DNA of 64,000 nt from GCA-001735895 sp964651385. Lineage in GTDB: Bacteria > Pseudomonadota > Gammaproteobacteria > GCA-001735895. The stretch covers positions 1 to 64,000 of the forward strand of contig CAZYYM010000001.1 of the NCBI GenBank assembly GCA_964651385.1, given 5' to 3'. The notes beneath the pieces were generated by a model. The model did no database searches and was not told the DNA's origin. It was given only the letters and a program-made list of their open reading frames with translations. A program made the position numbers and the translations under genes. Position 1 is the stretch's first letter. The number at the start of each line of letters is the position of its first letter. Below are positions 8,666-17,358 of this stretch, in pieces.

Positions 8666-10894
8666 TTATGGTGCTTTAATGACACTGGCATTGGCTACTG
8701 GTAAAGCATCACCATCCTGTGCCAGGAATGCGGCCATTTGGGTTTGAATCTCTGTTGTCACCGCTGCGCTTGGATTCACTGTGGGCGCTGGATCAAGTAG
8801 TGAGGAATGACTGCCCTCTGTGAACTTGACGCTCAACTTCAAATTCGACCCTGCCTGCGTAGTATTGACCGGCGTCAGTCCCATTAATGTTAGCAACGGT
8901 TCTGTACCGGCTAGAGGAGCAGGTACTGTTGCTGGTGTACTAGTGGCGGCCAGATTATCTGGCACAGTGTTGGGAACTACCAGATCTGCGGTGCCCGGCG
9001 TGCCATTTCCGACAATTTCGAAAAATAACATACCTCGTCCATTCACTGCGCCCGATGCGTGGTTAACCGGGTCAGCGGTGTCTATCGCTGTTTGCGCGAC
9101 AGCAAGGAATGACTCGTAAGCAATTCTCGCTGCCCCTACCGCATTTTTATCGACGGCGCCAGCAGTCGCCGCAGCCAGACCGGCCACAATAGGTGGGCCG
9201 AAGCCAGCAGAACCGTCTCCGATCTTGACAAAACTGGCTCCCCCAAAAGCTAAAACGGCATCTTTTACATTGGGTTCTAGCGCGAGAAACGTCGTACCCA
9301 ATATAGCACCTAGAGAATGCCCGACAAAATAGATGTTGGAGCCGTCCAGATCAGCACCACCGCCATCCACGTCAATCGTGGGAATTGCTGCCGTCAATGC
9401 GAAAAGATCTGCAACAGGTTGACGCATGTTATCTCGAGTCATCAACAGGTTTGCGAGATTAATCCAGTGTGCTCCAGAACTATCAACCGTGCCATCAGAT
9501 CCGGGAATAGCAAAAGCCCCCCCTTCGGTTACCAGGTCAACGTCAAAAGTACGTTCCTTACCCACTTGATAAAACGGGGTACCAGGAGCCACTCCATGCA
9601 ACGGAATATCAATGGCTACGGTAGCAAAGCCTGCTAAGGCAAGAGAATCTGCAACCGCCAGCATATCTGTTCTATTGCGTGTAATACCATGCAGGAAAAT
9701 AACTGTTTTCCATGGCGCGGGAAAGGTTCCAATATCCACTGGTGTGGTAATCAACAACGGAATCTCTAACGCAGTATTAGTCGCCGCAGGCAGTGGATTT
9801 AAGCGCGTCAGATTATTCTCTCCACCCACCGCATTGGCCGCCTGCCAGGGGCTATCGTTGATTTTTTCGTCCTGGATTGCAAGAGAATCGCTCGCTGAAG
9901 GCGCGGTTAAATAATAGGGAACACTAATCGTACCCTCAAACATATTGGCAGCGCCCAGTGGCGATTTACCTGCACCCGCACCGCCGACCACCGCAGCAGA
10001 AGCACTGACACTCGTGGCCGGTGTACCCACCAAACTACGCACGGTTGCCAGAGTTCTTCCTACCGATTGGGTCGTGAAACTCCAGCTGGCAACAATATTG
10101 ATACTGGCCAGGTCTTCAAGTGCAAAGTCAACGGTAAATTCGCTAGCAGACACCAACTGCCTTAATGACTCCAACGTGGCGGCATCCTCATCCGATACGC
10201 CGGGAAGCTGGCTGACTCCGGCACTATCCACATATGGAGTAGAACCTTTTGCCAGTGTATAAGTACTGGAAGATTTAACCGAATCACCCGCCATATCTTT
10301 CAAACTGTTGGTAATCACGATGTAATAAGCAGTATCGGGCTTTAGTGGTTTAAGTGGTACTACTGCCAGGGTTTGATTAGTCGTATCAATACCGGATAGT
10401 GCCGCAACAAAATCTTTTCCTAATCCAAATTCCAACTCACTTTCCATCTTTACAACTGCCCTGCCAAATCCGGACAATTTCACTTCAAACATTCTGACTG
10501 CCGAAGCTGTGATGGTGGCAGGATCGATCGCGGCAGAGAACCTGGTCGAAATCGGTGTCCCTGTAGAAAAGCCATCCATAGCATTCAGTACCGTTTTAAG
10601 GGCTGCCTGGGGATCACCCGGTGCTATCGGAATATTAATCGTACCATCGAGCGAATCCTTAAACATAATATCCGTAGCAGACGGCAAAACGCCCGCCGCA
10701 GGATCATAAAGATGCAAAGTTGTACCGTTACCAACCGCCTGCGAGCTGGCATTAATCGCCAGCGTAGCACCTATTGAACTGGTATCAACCGTGTTGCCAT
10801 TTAGCGAATCCTGCAAAGTAGAAGGTGGATCAGATTCACAGGCAACGAGCAGGGCAACAGCAAAAAACATCAGGTATTTATTTAATTTAGTCAT
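8666..10894 (-). CDS. volA: Surface-exposed lipoprotein lipase, VolA/Pla-1/cef family
   Basis: A 742-residue lipoprotein with a type-II signal ending in the lipobox LVAC, followed by a low-complexity linker. An N-terminal beta-rich domain (about 50-300) precedes an alpha/beta-hydrolase domain with the nucleophile elbow GHSLG (in IYFVGHSLGAILG, about residues 575-585). HGITRNRTDM carries the usual HG oxyanion motif and EGSHSSLLDP near the C-terminus likely supplies the catalytic histidine. It follows fadL by 12 bases. In Vibrio, VolA is a lysophospholipase that releases fatty acids outside the cell, which FadL then imports; the same pairing here supports that role. The gene looks intact. Confidence 0.88.
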   Translation of the reverse strand: MTKLNKYLMFFAVALLVACESDPPSTLQDSLNGNTVDTSSIGATLAINASSQAVGNGTTLHLYDPAAGVLPSATDIMFKDSLDGTINIPIAPGDPQAALKTVLNAMDGFSTGTPISTRFSAAIDPATITASAVRMFEVKLSGFGRAVVKMESELEFGLGKDFVAALSGIDTTNQTLAVVPLKPLKPDTAYYIVITNSLKDMAGDSVKSSSTYTLAKGSTPYVDSAGVSQLPGVSDEDAATLESLRQLVSASEFTVDFALEDLASINIVASWSFTTQSVGRTLATVRSLVGTPATSVSASAAVVGGAGAGKSPLGAANMFEGTISVPYYLTAPSASDSLAIQDEKINDSPWQAANAVGGENNLTRLNPLPAATNTALEIPLLITTPVDIGTFPAPWKTVIFLHGITRNRTDMLAVADSLALAGFATVAIDIPLHGVAPGTPFYQVGKERTFDVDLVTEGGAFAIPGSDGTVDSSGAHWINLANLLMTRDNMRQPVADLFALTAAIPTIDVDGGGADLDGSNIYFVGHSLGAILGTTFLALEPNVKDAVLAFGGASFVKIGDGSAGFGPPIVAGLAAATAGAVDKNAVGAARIAYESFLAVAQTAIDTADPVNHASGAVNGRGMLFFEIVGNGTPGTADLVVPNTVPDNLAATSTPATVPAPLAGTEPLLTLMGLTPVNTTQAGSNLKLSVKFTEGSHSSLLDPAPTVNPSAAVTTEIQTQMAAFLAQDGDALPVANASVIKAP

Positions 10895-10906
10895 GATACT
10901 GTCTCC

Positions 10907-12244
10907 TTAGTAATTCCAGTTCAGTTGAACACTGAGAATATCGACCGAGGCATCGTAGTTGCCTGTCAGCGTGGCCTTGACGTTATCGGAAGCATTGCTT
11001 TCGAGTTCGTTATTGATCTTCGTATCGTCGACAAACAGATGCGAATAACCGATATCGATGGACAGCGTTTCATCCAGGACATAACTGGCGCCAAATGAAA
11101 GCCAGGTTCTGTCGTTACCCGGTAACCTCGGCGTTCTGCGCTCAGGGCTGGGAACCGGTGTTTCATCGAATGCAATCCCGCCGCGTAGAGTAACCGTGGG
11201 CGAGTACTGATAATCCAGTCCAACCGAGTATCGGAGTGTGTCATCCCAGGATTCAGTTGTTACGCCATCGGGCTGTGAGGCATTATCAAATTTGATCCGT
11301 AATTCGTCAAAAGAACTCCAGCCAGTCCAGGTAATATCAGCCAGAAAAGTAATATCATCAATATCGTGAGCGACACTGAGCGATAAACTCGCTGGCAGAG
11401 TAATACTGGCCTTCAGCCCGGTATCAATAAATCGGCCTGTCGCGACTAACAGGGCGGCGGATGCAGGCACACTGAAATCGGCATCACCATCAACATCGAC
11501 GTCCACTTCGGATCGATACGAGGCGCCCAGTGTTGTCCGATCGGACAGATCATATTGCAACCCAAAATTAAATCCATAGGCAGGATCACTCAGATTGTCA
11601 CCCGTGAGTTCGACAAACCCGTCATCAGTACCGGGTGTCTGGCCCAACAATGCGGCAAAATCAACCGCGCTGCTCAAAGTCACATCGGCCAACATCAAAT
11701 CGAGCCCACCACCGACAGTAAGCTGGTCGTTCACTCGATAGCCTACACTGGGATTTATATTAATTATCTTAAGGTCGGATTCTACTGCATGATACCGGCC
11801 GGCCCAGGTATCGTTATATTTAATTGCGAGCCCAAATGGGGAATTAACACCAAGGCCAAAATTCATCGAATCATCGATAGAAGTGACCCAATAAAAGTTG
11901 GGTACAAGAGCATCGAATCCACCATCATCATTGATACCGGCGATGGGACCGCCGCCGACGGTCGATGAATTGACCGAGCCATTATTGCTAAAGGACGAAT
12001 CAGGTGAGACAAAATGACCCGCAAAAACCAGTTGGTCACCCTCCAACCGCATCATTCCGGCCGGATTAAAATATACGGCCGAAGCATCATTAGTATGCGC
12101 TGCGGCGCCCGCATAAGCATTACCCTGTCCACTTGCGCTATTTTCAATCAGTGCAAAGCCGGATGCCTGCACTATTCCTGGTATGGCTAGGCTAGCCATT
12201 ACCCCCAGGAATATATTTCTTTTACCATTACTCGAATAATTCAT
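10907..12244 (-). CDS. fadL: FadL-family outer-membrane long-chain fatty-acid transporter
   Basis: A 445-residue beta-barrel porin. I chose the ATG at 12242-12244 because GGTGGAG lies just upstream and a signal peptide follows immediately (about residues 10-28, ending VQASG). A longer open frame reaching 12514 would run antisense across the SET-domain gene and lacks any signal. The mature N-terminus begins GFALIENSASGQGNAYAG, the conserved FadL hatch motif, followed by NDASAVYFNPAGM. The protein ends in aromatic residues (VQLNWNY), typical for outer-membrane insertion. It is the first gene of the fadL-volA pair, and its role is hydrophobic substrate uptake. Confidence 0.93.
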   Translation of the reverse strand: MNYSSNGKRNIFLGVMASLAIPGIVQASGFALIENSASGQGNAYAGAAAHTNDASAVYFNPAGMMRLEGDQLVFAGHFVSPDSSFSNNGSVNSSTVGGGPIAGINDDGGFDALVPNFYWVTSIDDSMNFGLGVNSPFGLAIKYNDTWAGRYHAVESDLKIININPSVGYRVNDQLTVGGGLDLMLADVTLSSAVDFAALLGQTPGTDDGFVELTGDNLSDPAYGFNFGLQYDLSDRTTLGASYRSEVDVDVDGDADFSVPASAALLVATGRFIDTGLKASITLPASLSLSVAHDIDDITFLADITWTGWSSFDELRIKFDNASQPDGVTTESWDDTLRYSVGLDYQYSPTVTLRGGIAFDETPVPSPERRTPRLPGNDRTWLSFGASYVLDETLSIDIGYSHLFVDDTKINNELESNASDNVKATLTGNYDASVDILSVQLNWNY

Positions 12245-12313
12245 ACTCCACCTGCCTTTAGTTATAATTAGTTTTAAAATGATACTATTCCACATGACAA
12301 ATACAACTACCAA

Positions 12314-12622
12314 ATGAAACTTCTCCAGCAACTCACCTACGTCGACAAGAGCAGAATCCATGGTAATGGATTGTATGCCCGCATACCAATAAGGAAAGAC
12401 ACTATTATTGGAAAGATAGAAGGTAAAGCCTGTAGCGTTGATGGCTGCTATGTTCTGTGGTTGACTGAGAGCGAAGCGATCGAGGTCAGTTGTCATCTCA
12501 AATACATCAACCATGCGGAAGATCCGAATGCCTGCTATTACGATGATTTAACCGTGGTCGCGATACGCAATATTGCCAAAGACGAGGAAATTACACACGA
12601 TTACGAATCAGCTGACTGGTAA
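12314..12622 (+). CDS. Stand-alone SET-domain protein, 102 aa
   Basis: A compact protein consisting almost only of a SET fold. RIHGNGLYA near residue 14 matches the start of SET domains, KYINHAEDPNA (about 62-72) is the conserved NHxxxPN pseudoknot motif, and DEEITHDY at the C-terminus supplies the catalytic tyrosine. SET domains usually methylate lysine using S-adenosylmethionine; the bacterial target is unknown. There are no pre-SET or post-SET regions and no extra domains. It is divergent from fadL, 69 bases away, so the two promoters must lie close together or overlap. I am sure of the fold, not of the activity. Confidence 0.82.
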   Translation: MKLLQQLTYVDKSRIHGNGLYARIPIRKDTIIGKIEGKACSVDGCYVLWLTESEAIEVSCHLKYINHAEDPNACYYDDLTVVAIRNIAKDEEITHDYESADW

Positions 12623-12664
12623 TCGGGACTGTACCCCCGCTATAGGACCCATAATAAATCTCTT

Positions 12665-12693
12665 TTGACTACTTCGTTTAGGCCCACTATATG
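12665..12693 (+). promoter_or_regulatory. Candidate sigma-70 promoter for the pcm-rhodanese-tolC operon
   Basis: TTGACT (12665-12670) and TATATG (12688-12693) are separated by 17 bases. A perfect TATAAT also lies at 12697-12702 but with poor -35 spacing. The start codon of the first gene is at 12738. Confidence 0.5.
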
Positions 12694-12737
12694 GGATATA
12701 ATCTGCTGTCTCGTAAGCCACTGGTAACCTGCTACCG

Positions 12738-13367
12738 ATGATGAATACAGCTGAAGCCGCCAAATTCAATATGGTCGAACAACAAATGCGACCCTGGGAA
12801 ATTCTCGATCAGCGGGTATTGCATGTTGTCAAATCGCTGGATCGTGCCGATTTCGTCGGGGACAGTTATAAAGGCCTCGCCTATGCCGACTGCCAAATCC
12901 CCTGTGGTGAGGGGTCTCGTATGTTTCCGCCCACGGTAGAAGGCCGAATGCTACAGGCCTTATTAATCGACCAGGACGATAGCATTCTCGAGATAGGCTC
13001 CGGTTCGGGATATATCACAGCTTGTCTGGCGACACTGGGCAAACGGGTTGTCAGTATTGATATCAGTAAAGAGACTCTGAAATTCGCGCAGCATAACGTC
13101 AACCAGGCAGGTTTTACTAATATTGATTTCCGCCAGGCCGACGGGCTTAACTACGACTATGACGATTGCTATGATGTTATTGCCGTCACCGGTTCGGTGG
13201 GAAAGGTACCCGATAATTTGAAACAGGTGCTCAGCCATGGTGGCCGCATGTTTATCATCGAAGGCAGATCTCCGGTCATGCAGGCTCTATTGATAACGCG
13301 TATCGGTGATGCTGAATGGACTTGTCAGTCGTTGTTCGAGACTGATTTACCCGCACTACGGACCTGA
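12738..13367 (+). CDS. Protein-L-isoaspartate O-methyltransferase family protein (tolC-linked variant)
   Basis: A 209-residue SAM-dependent methyltransferase. The SAM-binding motif EIGSGSGYITACLATLG (about residues 80-96) and the acidic loop VVSIDISKE are intact, and the N-terminus MVEQQMRPWEILD matches the Pcm family. The substrate-side motif is altered: classical enzymes have a GxGQTIS segment, while this one reads IPCGEGSRMFPP. The activity may therefore differ from isoaspartate repair. It leads a group with a rhodanese 19 bases downstream and tolC, an arrangement I recall from other Gammaproteobacteria. ATG starts occur in tandem at 12738 and 12741. Confidence in family is high, in substrate low. 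Confidence 0.85.
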   Translation: MMNTAEAAKFNMVEQQMRPWEILDQRVLHVVKSLDRADFVGDSYKGLAYADCQIPCGEGSRMFPPTVEGRMLQALLIDQDDSILEIGSGSGYITACLATLGKRVVSIDISKETLKFAQHNVNQAGFTNIDFRQADGLNYDYDDCYDVIAVTGSVGKVPDNLKQVLSHGGRMFIIEGRSPVMQALLITRIGDAEWTCQSLFETDLPALRT

Positions 13368-13386
13368 ACCTTCGGCTAATCACAAA

Positions 13387-13701
13387 ATGAAAAGTATTAG
13401 CGCCCCGGAATTATCCGAATTATTAAAATCAGCGATACCGGTATTGCTCGATGTAAGAGAGCCCTGGGAGTTCGACATCTGTCAAATTCCCGGAAGTATC
13501 AATGTGCCAATGGCCCAGATACCCCAAAAACTCAGCCAGCTTGAATCTGAAACAGATACGGTTGTCATCTGTCACCATGGTGTGCGCAGTCTCCAGGTAA
13601 TTCGATACCTGCACCAACAATCTTTTGATCGACTGATAAACCTCGATGGGGGAGTCGATGCCTGGGCCCGCCAGGTCGACCGAGATATGACATTATACTA
13701 A
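13387..13701 (+). CDS. Single-domain rhodanese-like sulfurtransferase (GlpE-type), 104 aa
   Basis: One rhodanese domain with the CDC25-like start VLLDVREPWEF and the active loop CHHGVRS (cysteine at about residue 63), so the persulfide-forming cysteine is present. I placed the start at ATG 13387, where the domain begins (MKSISAPEL); a longer frame from 13306 overlaps the methyltransferase gene and adds a non-domain stretch. Cytoplasmic, with no signal peptide. It sits between the Pcm-like gene and tolC, and a second rhodanese and TusA occur at 33484-34182. Confidence 0.88.
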   Translation: MKSISAPELSELLKSAIPVLLDVREPWEFDICQIPGSINVPMAQIPQKLSQLESETDTVVICHHGVRSLQVIRYLHQQSFDRLINLDGGVDAWARQVDRDMTLY

Positions 13702-13739
13702 TCCGTTAAAAGGACATCGCCTCATATACCAGGTGAATT

Positions 13740-15158
13740 ATGATATTAATAACCGGGGTGTTTATTTATAATCATAATTGCAGGGTAAAATTCCGATTAA
13801 ATTTTTATAACCCAGGACTCATTCACGTGTGCCAACGAATTCTATTGTTAACGCTGCTATTCACGAGCCATCCACTTTTCGCGCAGAATTTGATCAATAT
13901 TTATGAACTCGCATCGGAACAGGATGCACTGCTGAAAATTGCTGAATCCCAGTTTGAGGCAACGACCAGGGCACTGCCTCTGGCAATCTCGGCCAGACGA
14001 CCTCAAATAAACCTGTCTGCCAACGGCACTATCCGCGAAACCGATTCATCTGGGCTCGGATCCGGAGCCAGTGCGACATCCGCTACCGGTAGTAATACCA
14101 CAAACAGTTACGGGCTCAGCGTCAGGTTGGTGCAGAATATATACGATGCTGAAACTATCGCCGCTATTGATATCGCCGAAGCGCAGGTGGCACAGGCACA
14201 GGCCGAGCTTGAAGCAAGCCGACAAGAATTGATTATCCGCGTAGCCGAGCGTTATTTCGATATTCTGGCTGCAGGCGATAATGTCGAATTTGCTGTCGCC
14301 GAGAAAAATGCCATCGCCCGACAGCTTGAACAGGCTCAAAAACGCTTCGAAGTCGGCCTGATTGCGATAACCGACGTGCATGAGGCGCAGGCCCGATTCG
14401 ACAGCGCAGTGGCTCAGGAAATTCTGGCTGAAACCTTACTCGACAATGCCTACCAGGCACTCGAAGTCATTATTGCTCGAACCCCATCGCCTAATCTGGC
14501 GCGGCTTGGTGAACGGCTCGAACTCAGTGTCCCTTCACCTGCCGACAGTGCCCAATGGGTTGACATGGCCTTGCAAAACAACCGCAGTCTGGTGTCGTCC
14601 CTGGCTGCCCTGAAAGCGGCACGGCACACCCGTCAACAGCAGGCACGGGGCAATTACCCGACGGTAGATTTCAGTGCCGGTTACAGCACTAATTCTTTCA
14701 ACGACGATAATCTCGGTAATTACGACCAGGACGATTTTAATCTGTCGGTCGAACTCAATGTCCCACTGTCTACCGGCGGTCGTATCAATGCATCAAAACA
14801 AAAAGCCGAGTCCGATTTCCAGGCAGCTCGAAATGCCAGCTTGTTGCAACGACGTCTGACTTCACAACAGACTCGTGATGCTTATCTCGGGGTGGTTTCC
14901 GGTATCAGCCAGGTCAAAGCCCTGCGCCAGGCTTTAAGTTCCAGTACGACAGCACTCGAAGCAACCGAGGCGGGGTTCGAAGTCGGCACTCGTACCTCGG
15001 TCGACGTGCTGATATCCTTGCGCGAAACCTATGCTGCCCGACGCGACTATGCCAGCGCACGCTACGATTATTTGATTAATATCCTCAAACTCAAGCAAGC
15101 TGCTGGTTTACTAGACTTCGCTGACCTTGCCGAAATCAACCGGTGGCTAATCCAGTAA
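13740..15158 (+). CDS. tolC: TolC-type outer-membrane efflux channel
   Basis: Outer-membrane channel of type I secretion and multidrug efflux, 472 residues from the ATG at 13740. Two OEP repeats are visible: NIYELASEQDALLKIAESQ... in the first half and LSVELNVPLSTGGRINA... in the second, with long heptad-rich alanine helices between them (AEAQVAQAQAELEASRQ and its counterpart). A signal peptide ends at HPLFA. The start is uncertain: the ATG at 13740 has AGGTGA closely upstream but leaves a long charged region before the hydrophobic core, whereas a GTG at 13827 gives a compact signal peptide. It ends 4 bases before the late acyltransferase gene, so transcription likely continues. Confidence 0.93.
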   Translation: MILITGVFIYNHNCRVKFRLNFYNPGLIHVCQRILLLTLLFTSHPLFAQNLINIYELASEQDALLKIAESQFEATTRALPLAISARRPQINLSANGTIRETDSSGLGSGASATSATGSNTTNSYGLSVRLVQNIYDAETIAAIDIAEAQVAQAQAELEASRQELIIRVAERYFDILAAGDNVEFAVAEKNAIARQLEQAQKRFEVGLIAITDVHEAQARFDSAVAQEILAETLLDNAYQALEVIIARTPSPNLARLGERLELSVPSPADSAQWVDMALQNNRSLVSSLAALKAARHTRQQQARGNYPTVDFSAGYSTNSFNDDNLGNYDQDDFNLSVELNVPLSTGGRINASKQKAESDFQAARNASLLQRRLTSQQTRDAYLGVVSGISQVKALRQALSSSTTALEATEAGFEVGTRTSVDVLISLRETYAARRDYASARYDYLINILKLKQAAGLLDFADLAEINRWLIQ

Positions 15159-15162
15159 GCTG

Positions 15163-16092
15163 ATGGCCAAGGGGAATTCTGACGGATTTGTAGCCAGCCA
15201 CTATCTACATCCGCGATTCTGGCCGATGTGGACTGTGTTAGGTCTGCTGCGATTGGTGGCGCTTCTGCCCTTTCGAGCTCAGCTACCACTTGGAAAGCTA
15301 CTCGGCAAGCTGATTCAAGTTTTATCCGGGTCACGTCAGCGAATTGTCGATATCAATCTGCAACATTGTTTTCCGGAATTTTCTACGCAGAAACGTCACC
15401 GGATAAAAAACCACTGCTATAAAAATATCGGCATATCACTACTCGAAATGTCGATGTGCTGGTGGTGGCCGGAACAACGTTTAAAGACATTAGTGGAAAT
15501 ACGGGGCCAGGAACATATTGATGCGGTTTTAGAAAGCGGCAAAGGGGTCATATTATTGACGGGGCATTTTACCAGTCTCGAAATAGGTGCCCGACTACTG
15601 GCACTGTTCATGCCGGTACAGGTAATGTATCGAACCCAGAGAAATTTGCTCTTTAACGACTACCTGTATAGCAAACGCTGCCGTTATTTCGTCAACACCA
15701 TCTCAAGAAAAAACGCCCGACAGTTGATCAAAGGCATCAAAAATCAGATACCCACCTGGTATGCGCCCGATCAGGACTTTCGTAACGAACGCAATGTTTT
15801 TGCACCTTTCATGGGCGTCGAAACGGCAACGATAACTGCCAGTTCGCGCATGGCGCAAACCTCTGGCGGGGCTATGTTACCATTTTATCCAGAACGTAAG
15901 ATCGATGGCTCGGGTTATATTTTGCGGATTGAACCACCGCTCGAAAATTTTCCCAGCGGGGATGACCTAAAAGACGCGACACGTATTAATGAATCGATAG
16001 AAAAATTTGTACACCTTCACCCAGGGCACTACATGTGGATCCACCGGCGCTTTAAATCACGTCCGAATGGTAAACCAGGTTTTTACCCGTGA
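15163..16092 (+). CDS. lpxL: Lipid A late acyltransferase (LpxL/HtrB family)
   Basis: A 309-residue inner-membrane acyltransferase that adds a secondary acyl chain to Kdo2-lipid A. An N-terminal hydrophobic segment lies at about residues 20-40. The catalytic HX4E motif is HFTSLEIG (about residue 128), with conserved MYRTQRNLLFN and the later PDQDFRNERNVFAPF segment typical of LpxL/LpxM. It overlaps waaA by four bases (GTGA), so lipid A acylation and Kdo transfer are coupled in expression. LpxL and LpxM cannot be cleanly separated by eye; the HtrB-like length and motifs favour LpxL. Confidence 0.9.
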   Translation: MAKGNSDGFVASHYLHPRFWPMWTVLGLLRLVALLPFRAQLPLGKLLGKLIQVLSGSRQRIVDINLQHCFPEFSTQKRHRIKNHCYKNIGISLLEMSMCWWWPEQRLKTLVEIRGQEHIDAVLESGKGVILLTGHFTSLEIGARLLALFMPVQVMYRTQRNLLFNDYLYSKRCRYFVNTISRKNARQLIKGIKNQIPTWYAPDQDFRNERNVFAPFMGVETATITASSRMAQTSGGAMLPFYPERKIDGSGYILRIEPPLENFPSGDDLKDATRINESIEKFVHLHPGHYMWIHRRFKSRPNGKPGFYP

Positions 16093-17312
16093 GTCCCGAA
16101 TCACCGGGGTCGGCTTATCGCCTGTTTTCTCTCTTATTTTTGCCATTCTGGTTGATACACGCTTTCTGGCATGGTCAAACCCAGGGATTAGCGAGCTACC
16201 TTAGGCAACGATTCCTGGGGTATAAGGGCAATTCGATAATGCCGCAGGTCTGGGTTCACGCATCGTCAGTCGGTGAAGTCATTGCCATCTCACCCCTGGT
16301 AAAAAAACTTCGTGATCAGGGCGAATCTATTTTTTTTACCAGTTTCACCGCCAGTGGCTATCAAACGATACAGCGGAATTTTCCGCATGATATCGAGTCC
16401 GGCATCATACCAGCCGATTTTGTCATTACCTGCCGCCGCTTTGTTCGGCAACATTCAATCAAGCTTTGTTTGCTCATGGAAACTGAACTCTGGCCTGAGC
16501 TTTTATTCCAGATTGCAAGCAAAGACATACCGATTATTCATATCAATGCCCGGCTTTCCGAAAAATCGACCTCGGCACCAATCTTTGTGCGATATCTTTT
16601 ACGGCGGGCAATCAGTTGTATTCGCCTCCACCTGACCAGACACGAACTCGACCGGCAACTTCTCATTGGCCTGGGTGCTGAAACAGAAAATATCAAAATA
16701 ATCGGTAATTTGAAATCACGTGCCGAACCCTTTGAGTCCCCCGACAGGTTGCTAGAGCGCGACTATCTGCTGTTGGCATCGAGTCACGAGAGCGAAGAAG
16801 CCCTGTTTTTAAAGCATCGTCCCAATCAGTGGCGCCGGCAACTCATCGTCATCATACCTCGCCATCCCCAACGTAGTCAGGCCATTCAGCGGCAGCTGCT
16901 CGAATCCGGCATTGAGTATGCGGTCCGTAGCGATTCGCAAACCATTAAATCGCAGACCGAGGTCTACCTGGCAGACACATTCGGTGAGCTTAAAGCATTC
17001 ATGGCACACGCCAGCATTGTCATTATGGGAGGCTCGTTTGACCAGACCGGGGGGCACAACCTGATTGAACCTGCAAATCTCGGCTGCGCGATTATCACCG
17101 GTCCTTCAGACGGCAATATCTGTGCCGATATTGCACAACTGGGAGACGGTATCGTTCAGGTTGACAATATGGACGAATGCTGGCAAAAAATTGAATATTT
17201 TCTAGACAAGCCTGAAGTATCGACAATGATTGGCGTGAAGGCTCAAAAAATCGTTCAACAGCAAGATGATGTGTTGATCAAATATCTTGAAGAAATTCGC
17301 CCCTTCTGTTAA
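16089..17312 (+). CDS. waaA: 3-deoxy-D-manno-octulosonic-acid transferase (Kdo transferase)
   Basis: Transfers Kdo from CMP-Kdo to lipid IVA in the inner membrane, 407 residues. The N-terminal half has the membrane-proximal segment (SLLFLPFWLIHAF) and PQVWVHASSVGEVIAISPL, where the catalytic glutamate of the Kdo transferase family lies. Further conserved parts are FFTSFTASGYQT, METELWPELL and, in the GT-B C-terminal domain, GGSFDQTGGHNLIEPA. It starts with GTG inside the end of lpxL. The gene is convergent with kdkA, which phosphorylates the Kdo that this enzyme adds. Confidence 0.95.
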   Translation: MSPESPGSAYRLFSLLFLPFWLIHAFWHGQTQGLASYLRQRFLGYKGNSIMPQVWVHASSVGEVIAISPLVKKLRDQGESIFFTSFTASGYQTIQRNFPHDIESGIIPADFVITCRRFVRQHSIKLCLLMETELWPELLFQIASKDIPIIHINARLSEKSTSAPIFVRYLLRRAISCIRLHLTRHELDRQLLIGLGAETENIKIIGNLKSRAEPFESPDRLLERDYLLLASSHESEEALFLKHRPNQWRRQLIVIIPRHPQRSQAIQRQLLESGIEYAVRSDSQTIKSQTEVYLADTFGELKAFMAHASIVIMGGSFDQTGGHNLIEPANLGCAIITGPSDGNICADIAQLGDGIVQVDNMDECWQKIEYFLDKPEVSTMIGVKAQKIVQQQDDVLIKYLEEIRPFC

Positions 17313-17316
17313 ATGA

Positions 17317-17358
17317 CAGTAGTGGTCGAACATAGGTATGTTGTTCGACCACTAACTG
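17317..17358. terminator. Long hairpin between convergent waaA and kdkA
   Basis: Arms AGTGGTCGAACA (17321-17332) and TGTTCGACCACT (17342-17353) are perfectly complementary over 12 bases and extend outward with a bulge. It lies between the two convergent genes and includes the kdkA stop codon. There is no T-run on either side, so it is probably a bidirectional Rho-assisted or end-protecting structure. Confidence 0.55.

Noticed and set aside
12245..12514. N-terminal extension of the fadL frame
   Set aside because: It lies antisense to the SET-domain gene, has no signal peptide, and the ATG at 12244 has a good ribosome-binding site directly before the FadL signal peptide.
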